Of a stretch of DNA of 64,000 bases, positions 1 through 23,693 are shown piece by piece. Source of the stretch: Odontesthes bonariensis (Eukaryota; Chordata; Actinopteri; Atheriniformes; Atherinopsidae); NCBI RefSeq assembly GCF_027942865.1, contig NC_134526.1:573001-637000 (forward strand), in the 5' to 3' direction. Position 1 is the first letter of the stretch. Every line of letters begins with the position of its first letter. The notes under the pieces were generated by a model, which was not told where the DNA came from, did not search any database, and was given only the letters and a program-made list of their open reading frames with translations. Position numbers and translations under genes: made by a program.

Positions 1-616
1 CGGGTCAAAACACACCAAAAGTCTCCAAAAGACATTGGTATACTCAGATGTTTTAGAGAGTTAGGGAACCAAAAGCAACACTTGGTGATCAGGCATAAGA
101 AAACAAAAAACACTAAACATGGTGTTAATAAACTAAAGGTGTGCAGAACACCGAATTAAAACTAAAATGTTGGAAGGTTTGGAACCTGAAAGGAGTGAGG
201 GGCTTATGGGAACTGAATTTCCACAAAGCATTGGGTTACGCAGAGATACGTAGATGGGCGGGGTTAGTGTAGCGTTACAGAACTGTAATGCAGTAGTTGA
301 GTAGAAGTTAGGAATATAAAATAGTTGTGCGACATTTAGAAACTTTAATTAGAGTGAGGTGTTCGGGAACTAGAAACTCTGCAGGGCACAGGGACTGAGC
401 CGAGGTTAAATACTCTGAAAAATGTGCAGCGCTCTTTTGGGAACTTTGACAGTGAAAATGAACTTTTTCAGGGATTAAAATACGATAAAGAGGTTGTTTG
501 GAATCGAAACCTGGAAACAGATAAGTTAGGGTAATGGCTAAAAGTAAGAATGTGGAGTAGAGCAGGAGGGAAGCTTAGACTGAGGAGGTTTTTTCCAGGA
601 TCTGGTGAAAACTCAC
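1..616 (-). other. wnk4 intron 2 (partial), no recognised feature
   Basis: This is A-rich intronic sequence downstream of wnk4 exon 2. I see no further exon, RNA gene or clear repeat here. Confidence 0.5.
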
Positions 617-3600
617 GTCTTCAGGGTTCCAGACGTCATGAGCTCCGTCACCAGGATGGTGCATTTGTGACCCTTCAGCGTCGACTTCCAGGAGTCGAAG
701 AATCGCACGATGTTGGGATGCTGCAGAGCTTTCAGCATCTCCACCTCTTCGCTGAAGCGCTGGCGCTCAGACTTGGTCAGGCGGTGGGTCTGTTGAACAC
801 GAACACAGGAGAACACGTGAGGAACCTCCCCATGAAGGACGCTTTCAGCTCTCAGGACGTTTCGCTGGAAACTTTCAGCTCATCTGGAGTCTGACGGCAG
901 CAACAAAAGCTGCTACAGGGGCAACAAAAGGCTGGAAAAGTAGGTGCTACTGAAGGGAAACAGCTGGAGGAACATGATCATCAACGTGATTGGGTTCAAA
1001 AGAGCACCTAAGAGAGGCAGAGTCTCTCAGAAGTAAAGATGGGAAAAAGAAAAACACCTTCTATTATCTACGAAACATGATATCATCCAAAGATACTGGA
1101 CTGCAGGCAGGTCAGTCCAGATGTTTAACACATCTAATCAGATTCCAGATGAGCTGATGTTCTTAATGAAGCAGTTAAAGGGATAGTTCGCCTCTTTTGA
1201 CATGAAGCTGTGTGACATCCCATATCAGCAGCATCATTTCTGAACATCTTCTTACCCCCTGCTGCGTCCTGTGAGCAGAGTTCCAGCCTCGTTTTGGTGT
1301 TGATGAAGGTAGTCCGGCTAGTTGGCTGGGGTTTAAAAAATAAAGCGTTTTGCTTCTCAGAACAATATGCGTTCAACAGAGTAATACATTTGCATCACAA
1401 AATGGTTCTCCAAGAAAAAGTCAGACCTCACAATCTCTTGGCCCTATTTTCTCTCCCTTCGTATCACTGCCTGCTGCCGCCTGCCGACAGCCGCGCCTGT
1501 TATGCTGTTTGCTGCTCGCTCTGCACGGCACATAAACAAAAGAAAACGAAACGAAACAAAACAAAAGGAAACAAAGGGAAAGAAAGAAACGGAAAGGAAA
1601 GGAAACAAAAGGTCTGACTTTTTCCTGGAGAACCATTTTGTGATGCAAATGTATTACTCTGTTGAACGCATATTGTTCTGAGAAGCAAAACGCTTTATTT
1701 TTTAAACCCCAGCCAACTAGCCGGACTACCTTCATCAACACCAAAACGAGGCTGGAACTCTGCTCACAGGACGCAGCAGGGGGTAAGAAGATGTTCAGAA
1801 ATGATGTTGCTGATATGGGATGTTACACAGCTTCATATCAGAAGAGGCGAACTGCCCCTTTAAAGATGTTTTCTGTGCTCTAATGTGAATAAAATGCTGG
1901 TTTCTGAGCTTTATTAATAACATCGATACATCATTATAACAATAGGTTTTTGGGCCGGACAAACGAGAAGAGATCCAAGTTCCAGTGGCGTCTGTAATGT
2001 GTTATCATCGGCCGCCAGCTGTGTGTGCGTCAGATACTGCACAAACTGCTGACTCACACATTATCACACACACGTGCACGTGCACATGCACGTGCACCGG
2101 TGAGGACCCCTGCTGACGCTCTGAGGCCTCTGCAGACTGATTACGTTACAGGGCAGAACTCCACAGAGGCTGTTTCACCCGGTTCCATCAGCCTAAAATG
2201 ATCCGATTCAATATAGAAACTATTGTTATCTGCTAAAGGATTCAGTTCTGATGCTAAAGGGTTCAGTTCTGATGCTAAAGGGTTCAGTTCTGATGCACCA
2301 GTTCTGATGCACCAGTTCTGATGCACCAGTTCTGATGCTAAAGGGTCCAGTTCTGATGCTAAATGGTTCAGTTCTGATGCTAAAGGGTTCAGTTCTGATG
2401 CTAAAGGGTCCATTTCTGATGCTAAAGGGTTCAGTTCTGATGCTTAAGGGTCCAGTTCTGATGCTAAAGGGTCCAGTTCTGATGCTAAAGGGTTCAGTTC
2501 TGATGCTAAAGGATCCGGTTCTGATGCTAAAGGGTTCAGTTCTGATGCTAAAGGATCCAGTTCTGATGCTAAAGGGTCCAGTTCTGATGCTAAATTGTTC
2601 AGTTCTGATGCTAAAGGGTCCAGTTCTGATGCTAAAGGATCCAGTTCTGATGCTAAAGGGTCCAGTTCTGATGCTAAATTGTTCAGTTCTGATGCTAAAG
2701 GGTCCAGTTCTGATGCTAAAGGGTCCAGTTCTGATGCTAAAGGGTCCAGTTCTGATGCTAAAGGGTCCAGTTCTGATGCTAAAGGGTGTGTGCCCGTTGT
2801 TTACCTGTTGTGTGCCCGTTGTTTACCCGTTGTTTACCTGTTGTTTACCTGTTGTGTGCCCATTGTTTACCCGTTGTTTACCCGTTGTTTACCTGTTGTT
2901 TACCTGTTGTGTGCCCATTGTTTACCCGTTGTTTACCTGTTGTTTCCCTGCTGTTTACCTGTTGTTTACCTATTGTTTACCTATTGTTTACTGGTTGTTT
3001 ACCCGTTGTTAACCTGTTTTGTAACATATGTACCTGTTGTTTCTCTGCTGTTTACTGGTTGTTTACCCGTTGTTTACCCATTGTTTACCTGTTTTGTAAC
3101 ATGTTTACCTGTTGTTTATGTGTTGTTTCCCTGCTGTTTCCATGCTGTTTACCTCCTGTTTACCTGTTGTAACATGTGTACCTGTTGTTTACCTATTTTG
3201 TAACATGTGTACCCGTTGTTTACCTGTTTTGTAACATGTGTACCTGTTGTTTACCTGTTTTGTAACATGTGTACCCGTTGTTTACCTGTTTTGTAACATG
3301 TGTACCCGTTGTTTACCTGTTGTTTACCTGTTGTTTACCTGTTGTTTACCTGTTTTGTAACGTGTACCCGTTGTTTACCCGTTGTTTACCCGTTGTTTAC
3401 CCGTTGTTTACCTGTTTTGTAACGTGTACCTGTTGTTTACCTGTTTTGTAACGTGTACCTGTTGTTTACCTGTTTTGTAACATGTGTACCCGTTGTTTAC
3501 CTGTTTTGTAACATGTGTACCCGTTGTTTACCTATTTTGTAACATGTACCTGTTGTTTACCTGTTTTGTAACATGTGTACCCGTTGTTTACCTGTTTTGT

Positions 3601-4861
3601 AACATGTGTACCCGTTGTTTACCTGTTTTGTAACATGTGTACCCGTTGTTTACCTGTTTTGTAACATGTGTACCCGTTGTTTACCTGTTTTGTAACATGT
3701 GTACCCGTTGTTTACCTGTTTTGTAACATGTGTACCTGTTGTTTACCTGTTTTGTAACATGTGTACCCGTTGTTTACCTGTTTTGTAACTTGTGTACCTG
3801 TTGTTTACCTGTTTTGTAACATGTGTACCCGTTGTTTACCTGTTTTGTAACATGTGTACCCGTTGTTTACCTGTTTTGTAACATGTGTACCCGTTGTTTA
3901 CCTATTTTGTAACATGTACCTGTTGTTTACCTGTTTTGTAACATGTGTACCCGTTGTTTACCTGTTTTGTAACATGTGTACCCGTTGTTTACCTGTTTTG
4001 TAACATGTGTACCCGTTGTTTACCTGTTTTGTAACATGTGTACCCGTTGTTTACCTGTTTTGTAACATGTGTACCTGTTGTTTACCTGTTTTGTAACATG
4101 TGTACCCGTTGTTTACCTGTTTTGTAACTTGTGTACCTGTTGTTTACCTGTTTTGTAACATGTGTACCTGTTGTTTACCTGTTTTGTAACATGTGTACCC
4201 GTTGTTTACCCGTTGTTTACCTGTTTTGTAACGTGTACCTGTTGTTTACCTGTTTTGTAACATGTGTACCTGTTGTTTACCTGTTTTGTAACATGTGTAC
4301 CCGTTGTTTACCTGTTTTGTAACATGTGTACCCGTTGTTTACCTGTTTTGTAACATGTGTACCCGTTGTTTACCTGTTTTGTAACATGTGTACCTGTTGT
4401 TGTACCTGCAGCTCGCACCACGCCACCTCCAGCATCGTCTCGGTGTCGAGTCCTTTGTAAACCGTCTTGAAGGAACCTCGTCCGATCTCGATGTTGAACT
4501 TGAGGAATCGTCCGTCGGGCGAAGACGCCACGGCCTTCATCTCCTCCTCGTCGTGCTCCTCCTCCTCCTCCTGTAGCTCCTCCTCCTCCTCCTGTAGCTC
4601 CTCCTCTTTGGAGTCCGACAGCGTGACGCCCGTCTCGTCCTCTGAGTCCCAGCTGATGTCCTGACCTGTAGGAGTCTGTCCTGTGGCGTCTGCCTGAGTG
4701 GCGGGATTGTCCTCTGACGTTGTCATGGAAACGGGAGTTGGAGGAGAAGAGGGGGGACAGATGGAGTCCTCCTCCTCCTCCTCTTCCTCCTGTTCATCTT
4801 CCTCTTCTTCAGGTCTTTCTCTGGCCGGGCCGTCAGGGGAGGACAGCAGCAACCTGCTCAT
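617..4861 (-). CDS. wnk4: WNK-family protein kinase, WNK4-like (5' part: exons 1 and 2 only)
   Basis: Exon 1 is 4861-4406 (152 codons, ATG at 4861, donor CTGCAG|gtacaa) and exon 2 is 789-617 (acceptor caacag, donor AAGAC|gtgagt); phases match, and the gene continues beyond the left edge. The product is a cytosolic Ser/Thr kinase that controls cation-chloride cotransport through SPAK/OSR1 (family knowledge). A very acidic N-terminus, rich in Glu runs (residues 18-110), is followed by the start of the kinase domain. The glycine loop IGRGSFK carries the catalytic lysine at residue 132, and the usual beta-3 lysine is replaced by Cys149 in VAWCELQ, the defining 'with no lysine' feature. Exon 2 encodes the alpha-C region ([31 protein letters not shown]). 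SEEVEMLK and SWKS resemble WNK4 more than WNK1-3. WNK is certain; the paralogue is inferred. Intron 1 (790-4405) is mostly repeats. Confidence 0.88.
1175..1863. mobile_element. Foldback (long inverted repeat) element with TTAA ends
   Basis: Two nearly identical arms of about 254 bp (1175-1428 and 1610-1863) face each other around a loop of about 180 bp. Both outer ends are TTAA followed by AGGG-AGTTCGCC, which fits a TTAA target-site duplication. The same arm sequence recurs as single or partial copies at 11039-11388, 23545-23693 (reverse) and 52604-52690. The loop holds a purine-rich run (1550-1609). No transposase is encoded. It lies in wnk4 intron 1. Confidence 0.8.
2231..2789. repeat. Minisatellite, 21-bp unit
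   Basis: About 26 tandem copies of a 21-bp unit of the form TTCAGTTCTGATGCTAAAGG, with a short block (2293-2332) where a 14-bp variant ending GATGCACCAG is repeated. It lies in wnk4 intron 1. Open frames through it are repeat artefacts. Confidence 0.93.
2790..4404. repeat. Minisatellite, 31-bp unit abutting the wnk4 exon 1 splice donor
   Basis: The left part is a loose array of GTTTACC(C/T)GTT units. From about 3170 it becomes a regular 31-bp unit containing GTTTACCTGTTTTGTAACAT. On the minus (gene) strand each unit carries CAGGTAAACA, close to a 5' splice-site consensus, and the array starts within about ten bases of the true wnk4 exon 1 donor at 4405. Confidence 0.93.
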
Positions 4862-5312
4862 CTGTGTCGTTTCCGTAGGAACGCTGTGATGTCAGAGTGG
4901 GCGGAGCTCCTGAACAAATAAATGGACCAATAAATGCACGTGGAGCCATTTTTCTCACAACTCCAATTAAATTTGTTTCAAAGTTTTCATTTGAATGACT
5001 CATTTTGAATTATTTTGGTTTTATGGAAATTTTATTGAGTAACAAATAGTTTTTGCATCATTTAAAATGTTTTTCACATTCTCCATTTTTAAAATGTAAA
5101 AGTCTATTTTACACATCCTTCATTTTTAAAATGTAAAAGTCTAGTTTTACACATCCTTCATTTTTAAAATGTAAAAGTATATTTTAAACATCCTCCATTT
5201 TTAAAATGTAAAAGTCTGTTTTTAACATGTGTACACATATCCAGCTGTTAGCAGCTGTATGTTTCAATCTGACCACTGTCTATGCTGACCAGAAGCTGAC
5301 CTGTCAGACCTG
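4862..5312. other. wnk4 5' flank with a short tandem repeat
   Basis: Sequence directly upstream of the wnk4 start codon. From 5072 to 5224 an AT-rich unit of about 37 bp (ATTTTTAAAATGTAAAAGT plus a spacer) occurs four times. No TATA box or other promoter element could be assigned with confidence. Confidence 0.6.
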
Positions 5313-5336
5313 GGCTGTGTTCGAAACCGCAAACTA

Positions 5337-5377
<41 letters not shown>

Positions 5378-5511
5378 ACATACTGCATACTGCATACTGC
5401 ATACTACATACTGCATACTACATACTGCATACTACATACTACATACTGCATACTACATACTGCATACTGCATACTACATACTGCATACTACATACTACAT
5501 ACTGCATACTA

Positions 5512-5545
<34 letters not shown>

Positions 5546-5581
5546 ACATACTACATACTGCATACTACATACTGCATACTA

Positions 5582-5615
<34 letters not shown>

Positions 5616-5798
5616 ACATACTGCATACTGCATACTACATACTACATACTGCATACTGCATACTACATACTGCATACTACATACTGCATACTACATACTG
5701 CATACTGCATACTACATACTACATACTGCATACTACATACTGCATACTGCATACTACATACTGCATACTGCATACTGCATACTACATACTGCATACTA

Positions 5799-5832
<34 letters not shown>

Positions 5833-6148
5833 ACATACTGCATACTACATACTGCATACTACATACTGCATACTGCATACTACATACTGCATACTACATA
5901 CTGCATACTACATACTACATACTGCATACTGCATACTGCATACTACATACTGCATACTACATACTGCATACTGCATACTACATACTACATACTGCATACT
6001 ACATACTGCATACTGCATACTACATACTGCATACTACATACTGCATACTACATACTACATACTGCATACTACATACTGCATACTACATACTGCATACTGC
6101 ATACTACATACTGCATACTACATACTGCATACTGCATACTACATACTA

Positions 6149-6182
<34 letters not shown>

Positions 6183-6218
6183 ACATGCTGCATACTGCAT
6201 ACTACATACTGCATACTA

Positions 6219-6252
<34 letters not shown>

Positions 6253-7348
6253 ACATACTGCATACTACATACTGCATACTGCATACTACATACTGCATAC
6301 TACATACTGCATACTACATACTACATACTGCATACTGCATACTGCATACTACATACTGCATACTACATACTGCATACTGCATACTACATACTGCATACTA
6401 CATACTACATACTACATACTGCACAATATATACTGCATACTACATACTGCATACTACATACTGCATACTACATACTGCATACTGCATACTGCATACTACA
6501 TACTACATGCTACATGCTGCATGCTTCATGCTACACACTACATGCTACATGCTACACACTACATACTACATGCTACATGCTACATACTACATGCTACATA
6601 CTACATGCTACATACTACATGCTACATGCTACATACTACATGCTGCATACTACATGCTTCATACTACATGCTACATGCTACATACTACATGCTGCATGCT
6701 ACACACTACATGCTACATGCTACATGCTACATACTACATGCTACATACTACATGCTGCATGCTACACGCTACATGCTACATACTACATGCTACATGCTAC
6801 ATACTTCATGCTACATGCTACATACTACATGCTACATACTACATGCTACATGCTACATGCTACATGCTACATACTACATGCTACATACTACATGCTGCAT
6901 GCTACACACTACATGCTACATGCTACATGCTACATACTACATGCTACATACTACATGCTGCATGCTACACGCTACATGCTACATACTACATGCTACATGC
7001 TACATACTTCATGCTACATGCTACATACTACATGCTACATGCTACATACTACATGCTGCATGCTACACGCTCCATGCTACATGCTACACACTACATACTA
7101 ATCGCTCAGACAGTATGCAGAGCGTTTACCCACAATGCATCTCGCTCCTGCCCGAGTTGAAATCAGCCGGCCTGAAGCTGATTTCTCTTAAGCTCTAAAC
7201 TCTGTAAACTTTAGCAACATTTGAAACATTTTCAGGAGAGAAAGTAGTCGTTTAGATCCCCAACGTGTTGAAAACCTGACAAAATACCGGCTGTTTACAA
7301 TTTTGTTCCCACGAATTCGGTGCTACTAAAGCTAGCCGCAGTGAGCAA
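5313..7348 (+). mobile_element. Non-autonomous TIR transposon 'element A', copy 1 (3' truncated)
   Basis: It starts with GGCTGTGTTCGAAACCGCA, the same left terminus as copies at 17985, 34200 and 52940. After a huge 7-bp array comes the family's unique body (7104-7348), starting CAGACAGTATGCAGAGCG and including CCCACAATGCAT. It is truncated near 7348, where it loses homology to the other copies. No coding capacity is seen. Confidence 0.82.
5334..7103. repeat. 7-bp array (CATACTR / CATGCTA) inside element A copy 1
   Basis: About 250 copies of a 7-bp unit. The left two thirds alternate CATACTG and CATACTA; from about 6500 the unit shifts to CATGCTA/CATACTA. The unit matches sequence next to the element terminus. 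Frames of up to 624 codons run through it because 7-bp units cycle through all frames without stops; they are not genes. Confidence 0.95.
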
Positions 7349-7984
7349 CGCACTGTGGCGACACCCCTGATGTTGATCACAGAGGAGGTCCTGGAGGTTT
7401 TTAAGGCTGAACTTAGACCTGCTCCATCGGAACCAGAACCAGGTCTGATGGTGTCTGCGAGTTCTTCTTCCAACTCAAAATATTTCTCATCAACCAGACC
7501 AGAGGTGAGCCTGGTGTCCAGCTTTAACAGCTGTGACAAACACTCAAACTCAAACTGATCTACACCTGGAAAATCCTGGAAAACCCTGGAAAACCCTGGA
7601 AAATCCTGGAAAATCCTGGAAACAAACAGCAAACTGAGGAGTCACTGGTTCCAGCTGATTGTTTCCTAATGTTACCGGATATATTCAAACACTCAAACTC
7701 CAGCTGACTGATCAGGTTATTGATTTCAGTTGACTTCATTAATAACTGTGCATGTCTGTGTGTGCACGTGCATATGTGGTACTCACCGTGCACGTGCAGG
7801 AGCGCAGAACCTGGATCCGGTCCACTTCAGAACAGGGTCCACCTCAGAACTCTGACTCTTCTTCTTCTGCTGCTCACAGCAGCCTCTCCCCTGCACGCGC
7901 TGCGGGGCGAGAGCTCTATCAGCACTGAACAGGCGGCACGAGCCGCTGTAAGCCCCGCCCACCGGACACCTGTCACCTGCCTGA
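7349..7984. other. Spacer with an unassigned minus-strand open frame and a short array
   Basis: A minus-strand open segment (about 7558-7345) reads like ordinary protein, with a Leu-rich stretch and acidic residues, and has AG and GT dinucleotides near its ends. I do not recognise it and cannot link it to a gene. At 7561-7623 an 11-bp unit (CCTGGAAAAYC) is repeated about six times. CACGTGCA-rich sequence lies at 7745-7800. Confidence 0.3.
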
Positions 7985-8108
7985 TAGCAGCTCGAGCTAC
8001 ATGTGTTCTGTTCTTAATGTTGAAAATGTTGAACATGATTTCCCTGATTAATCACGATTAATCTCATTTGTACGCAGAATCCAAAAATGAATCCAAAAGT
8101 AGTGTATA

Positions 8109-8502
8109 CACTGGAAAAAATGCCCCTCCAAAAATAAGAAAAACAACAAATACAAGATGTTTTTTCTTGAAATAAGCAAAAACATCTTCCAATGGAACTA
8201 GTGAAAATCAGATTTCTTGAAATAAAATGTGATATTTAGGACTTTTGAGATAAAAGTGATCTTGAAATTAGCTTAAAAACCTCTTCAAATGAAAAAAAAA
8301 GCTTGTTTCATATGAGATGTGACTCAAAACAAGATGTTTTCAAGACTTTTTCACTTAACAAGATATTCCAGATATATTGCATTAAAACAAGTCCCTATAT
8401 CTGGCTGAAATGGTGCTTGTTAGGCAGTTGTGACTTATATTAAGTGTAATGAGATACTCAATGAGACAAATATACTTGGTAAGATTTAGATTTTTTCCAG
8501 TG
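8109..8502. mobile_element. Tc1/mariner-type MITE (CACTGGAAAAAAT ends), copy 1
   Basis: Terminal inverted repeats CACTGGAAAAAAT and ATTTTTTCCAGTG are flanked by TA on both sides (8107-8108, 8503-8504), as expected for Tc1/mariner. It has no coding capacity. A second copy lies at 39510-39902 in csf3 intron 4. It is inserted in the hAT relic. Confidence 0.85.
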
Positions 8503-8521
8503 TAGCTTTTAGCATTTAGCT

Positions 8522-8827
8522 TTATTTTAAATGTGCTGCCATATGAATGAAAGTGCCATAACATTTGTTGTGCAAACACACTTTTAACATCAGCATCTTT
8601 CTGTAGTTTTTATGTAGAAGCCTCGCTCCACTGTCTGTTTCCTTGAAGGACTTGCTGCTATCAGTTGTGTGTTTTGCCTTTAAGTGATATTTTAGACTGG
8701 AACTACTACGCTGAGAAGACAATTCAACTTGGCAGTGTTTACAGATGACTTTGGTTCTGTCGACTCCGCCGTCTGGAAGAACTTTAACATGAAAATGGCC
8801 GAGTAAAAGTTCCGTACCCTTCTCCAT
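8522..8827 (-). pseudogene. BED-type zinc finger of a hAT transposase (fragment)
   Basis: This minus-strand frame starts at an ATG at 8827. Residues about 27-62 contain a BED finger: a CKHC pair, then KYHLKAKH as the histidine pair. BED fingers are the N-terminal DNA-binding domain of hAT transposases. The frame ends at 8522, about 20 bp before a MITE insertion, and no catalytic RNase-H-like domain follows. It is a transposon remnant rather than a host gene. Confidence 0.72.
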
Positions 8828-8867
8828 GTTTGGTGGATCCGCCGATTACTTTCTTTTCCTGTTCCAC

Positions 8868-9349
8868 AGCAGACAGCAGCAGACTTTTACAGAATAAAAG
8901 CCTGTGAGCAACAGACTTTTACAATAATAAAAGCATGTGAGCAACAGACTTTTACAAAATAAAAGCCTGTGAGCAGCAGACTTTTACAGAATAAAAGCAT
9001 GTGAGCAACAGACTTTTACAAAATAAAAGCCTTTGTGCAACAGACTTTTACAGAATAAAAGCCTGTGAGCAGCAGACTTTTACAAAATAAAAGCCTGTGA
9101 GCAACAGACTTTTACAGAATAAAAGCCTGTGAGCAACAGACTTTTACAAAATAAAAGCCTGTGAGCAGCAGACTTTTACAGAATAAAAGCCTGTGAGCAG
9201 CAGACTTTTACAAAATAAAAGCCTGTGAGCAACAGACTTTTACAGAATAAAAGCCTGTGAGCAACAGACTTTTACAAAATAAAAGCCTGTGAGCAACAGA
9301 CTTTTACAGAATAAAAGCCTGTGAGCAACAGATTTTTACAATAATAAAA
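8868..9349. repeat. Subterminal 32-bp tandem repeats of the hAT relic
   Basis: About 15 copies of a 32-bp unit of the form CAGACTTTTACARAATAAAA plus GCCTGTGAGCAA. The position just inside a hAT terminus suggests expanded subterminal repeats, which in hAT elements are transposase-binding sites (inference). Confidence 0.9.
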
Positions 9350-9559
9350 TAAATAAGAAAACAAACTGCGTTTATGCGCGATAAAATATTTATCGGCATT
9401 AAATAATTCACAAGTTAGCGCGATAATAACAAGTTAACTCGCCCAGCCCTACTTTTTTTCTTTTAATGCAGCCACATACTCAGGGGTTAAGTAGTAATAA
9501 TAACAGAATAACCAGAGGCATCATGTTGGGTGTCATTTATAAGATCCAAACCATCGGCC

Positions 9560-9958
9560 AAACTTTGTAACTTATTATCTAAATATAGAAATCATCCAAG
9601 TAAATGACAAATATGGGATGTAAAAGATAAAAATGATTTAATGGAATGCATGCTCAACAAGCTTAAAAAAAGGGACAAAACTATAGTATCAGTGTGGGAT
9701 CATTTATACAATAAATAGTTAGTAGATTGGAAAATAAGCCTGACAAAATGTGAAATATGTGTTGAATATATTGTTACTGGTACCTGAGAGGTGTATTTAA
9801 TGATGTGTGTTTTTTTTTGGACATGCATACACTTGGTTTTTCATGTGGTTCCAACTGACTTTTTCTTCTCATCTTCAGAATGTAAACATGTGGTCTGTGA
9901 TACTGTATTTGTCTTGTACCAACTAAAACACTAATAAATATTTGAATTAAAAAAAATG
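9560..9958 (+). mobile_element. LINE-like 3' tail (5' truncated)
   Basis: A short possible C-terminal open stretch near 9670-9720 ends in a stop. It is followed by a T-rich 3'UTR and the tail AATAAATATTTGAATTAAAAAAAA. This looks like a 5'-truncated LINE of L1/Tx1 type; the assignment is tentative. Confidence 0.4.
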
Positions 9959-10074
9959 ATTTAGTGAAAATGTCTTTTAACTCAGCAATCTCCTATCAAG
10001 TTAAATCTAGTTTATCTTCTCTATTTTAATAGTTATAATGACTGTTCTCTACGTTTTTATTCCCTCTGCGGCTC

Positions 10075-10084
10075 TGACTCAGCA
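10075..10084 (+). promoter_or_regulatory. Antioxidant-response/NRF1-type site upstream of psmd3
   Basis: TGACTCAGCA lies 190 bp before the psmd3 start codon in GC-rich promoter sequence. It matches the TGACnnnGC core bound by NFE2L1/NFE2L2 with small Maf. NFE2L1 drives coordinated proteasome subunit expression through such sites, which supports function here; binding itself is inferred. Confidence 0.55.
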
Positions 10085-10273
10085 GCGCAGGATCGACTTT
10101 TCTGTCATCGATTATCTGCGCCTGCGCGCTGGTTTCCGCCATCAGCTGCCGCTGCCTGCGGTTTCCCACAATCCTCCGCGCGGAAGAATACTGTTTAGTC
10201 ATTGTGCGGATAAAGTGAAGCGGCCGTGCTCATCAAACCGGGTTAAACCTCTCAGTTTAGTCCCCCAGACAAC

Positions 10274-22869
<12,596 letters not shown>

Positions 22870-23041
22870 GCCTCTTCTCTGACTTCCTGTGCAGACAGGA
22901 AGTAGTTTGTGTATTAGCAGATCGGTTATTACCCACAATCCCCCTCTTCCTTTACTTTTTTTTTCTCCTGGTTTCCTGCGGTGATGTCACAGCTCTGAAC
23001 TTCTCTCTGCTGTTGTTGTTTGTTTGTTTCCTTCTGAGATA

Positions 23042-23047
23042 AATAAA
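23042..23047 (+). terminator. psmd3 polyadenylation signal
   Basis: AATAAA lies 173 bp after the psmd3 stop codon and is followed by TG-rich sequence (23055-23075), a normal cleavage context. Confidence 0.75.
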
Positions 23048-23069
23048 CACTCTGTTTTTGTTTACGCCG

Positions 23070-23544
23070 CTGTGTTTGTGGTCACTGTCGACACGTTTCC
23101 ACGGCAACGGGAGGAGAAACCAGGCGATACTCCAGCTGTGTGTGTCCGCTTAGATCTGTAGAGTTCAGAGGATGGCGTGTGACCTCAGTGAGCCACCGGG
23201 GGGCGCCGCCGAGCAGCAGGAGGCCAGAGAAGGTCCGCTGGACTTCTTCTTCTTGGGTTTTTAAGAGGAAATGATCCCATGCTCTGAAAGCACCTGAACC
23301 CTGAAAGGAGCAGCAGAGATGAAGGGTCGACATCCTTTTCCTCAGAGTTTAAAGTTTAGATTCTGAGGCTGGAGACAGAAAACATCCCGTAACAACGTAA
23401 AATCTGCTTAAACAATAAATCCAAACTAATGAGAAAAAGGTTAAAAACTCTGAAAGGATTCAAGTGGTTCCACAGATCAGGACGGATATGAAACCATCAG
23501 ATTAATCTTTGATTAAAAGCTGATTCAGAACTGAATAAAACGGT
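23070..23544. other. psmd3 downstream spacer, no gene seen
   Basis: Unique-looking intergenic sequence after the psmd3 polyadenylation site. I see no convincing gene or repeat. Confidence 0.5.
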
Positions 23545-23693
23545 AGAGAGGGAGAAAATAGGGCCAAGAGATTGTGAGCTCTGACTTTTTCCTGAAGAAC
23601 CATTTTGTGATGCAAATGTATTACTCTGTTGAACGCATATTGTTCTGAGAAGCAAAACGCTTTATTTTTTAAACCCCAGCCAACTAGCCGGAT
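23545..23693 (-). mobile_element. Fragment of the TTAA foldback family, reverse orientation
   Basis: This is the reverse complement of the internal part of the arm seen at 1175-1428 and 11039-11388. It ends abruptly at 23693, where the helicase-bearing element begins. Confidence 0.75.

Larger units (their letters stand above)
8030..9451 (-). mobile_element. hAT transposon relic, right terminus with BED-finger coding piece
   Basis: On the minus strand the terminus AGGGCTGGGCGAGTTAAC (ending near 9451) matches the common hAT-type terminus seen in fish genomes. It is followed by an array of 32-bp repeats and then a BED zinc-finger open frame. A Tc1-like MITE (8109-8502) interrupts it, after which hAT-like sequence (8030-8106, containing ATTAATCACGATTAATC) resumes. 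The other terminus was not found. Confidence 0.65.

Noticed and set aside
2790..4404. Regularly spaced repeats that might suggest a CRISPR array
   Set aside because: The window is a vertebrate genome. Units are contiguous tandem repeats without unique spacers, and no cas genes exist. The same holds for the other arrays.
4388..4889. Plus-strand Ser/Leu-rich frames opposite wnk4 exon 1
   Set aside because: They are the antisense of the Glu-rich wnk4 N-terminus; the minus strand has the real splice donor and kinase motifs.
5227..7198. Open frames of 217-624 codons with Tyr-Ile-Leu-His-Thr repeats
   Set aside because: They are translations of the 7-bp CATACT array in successive frames. No non-repetitive domain, start context or exon structure supports a protein.
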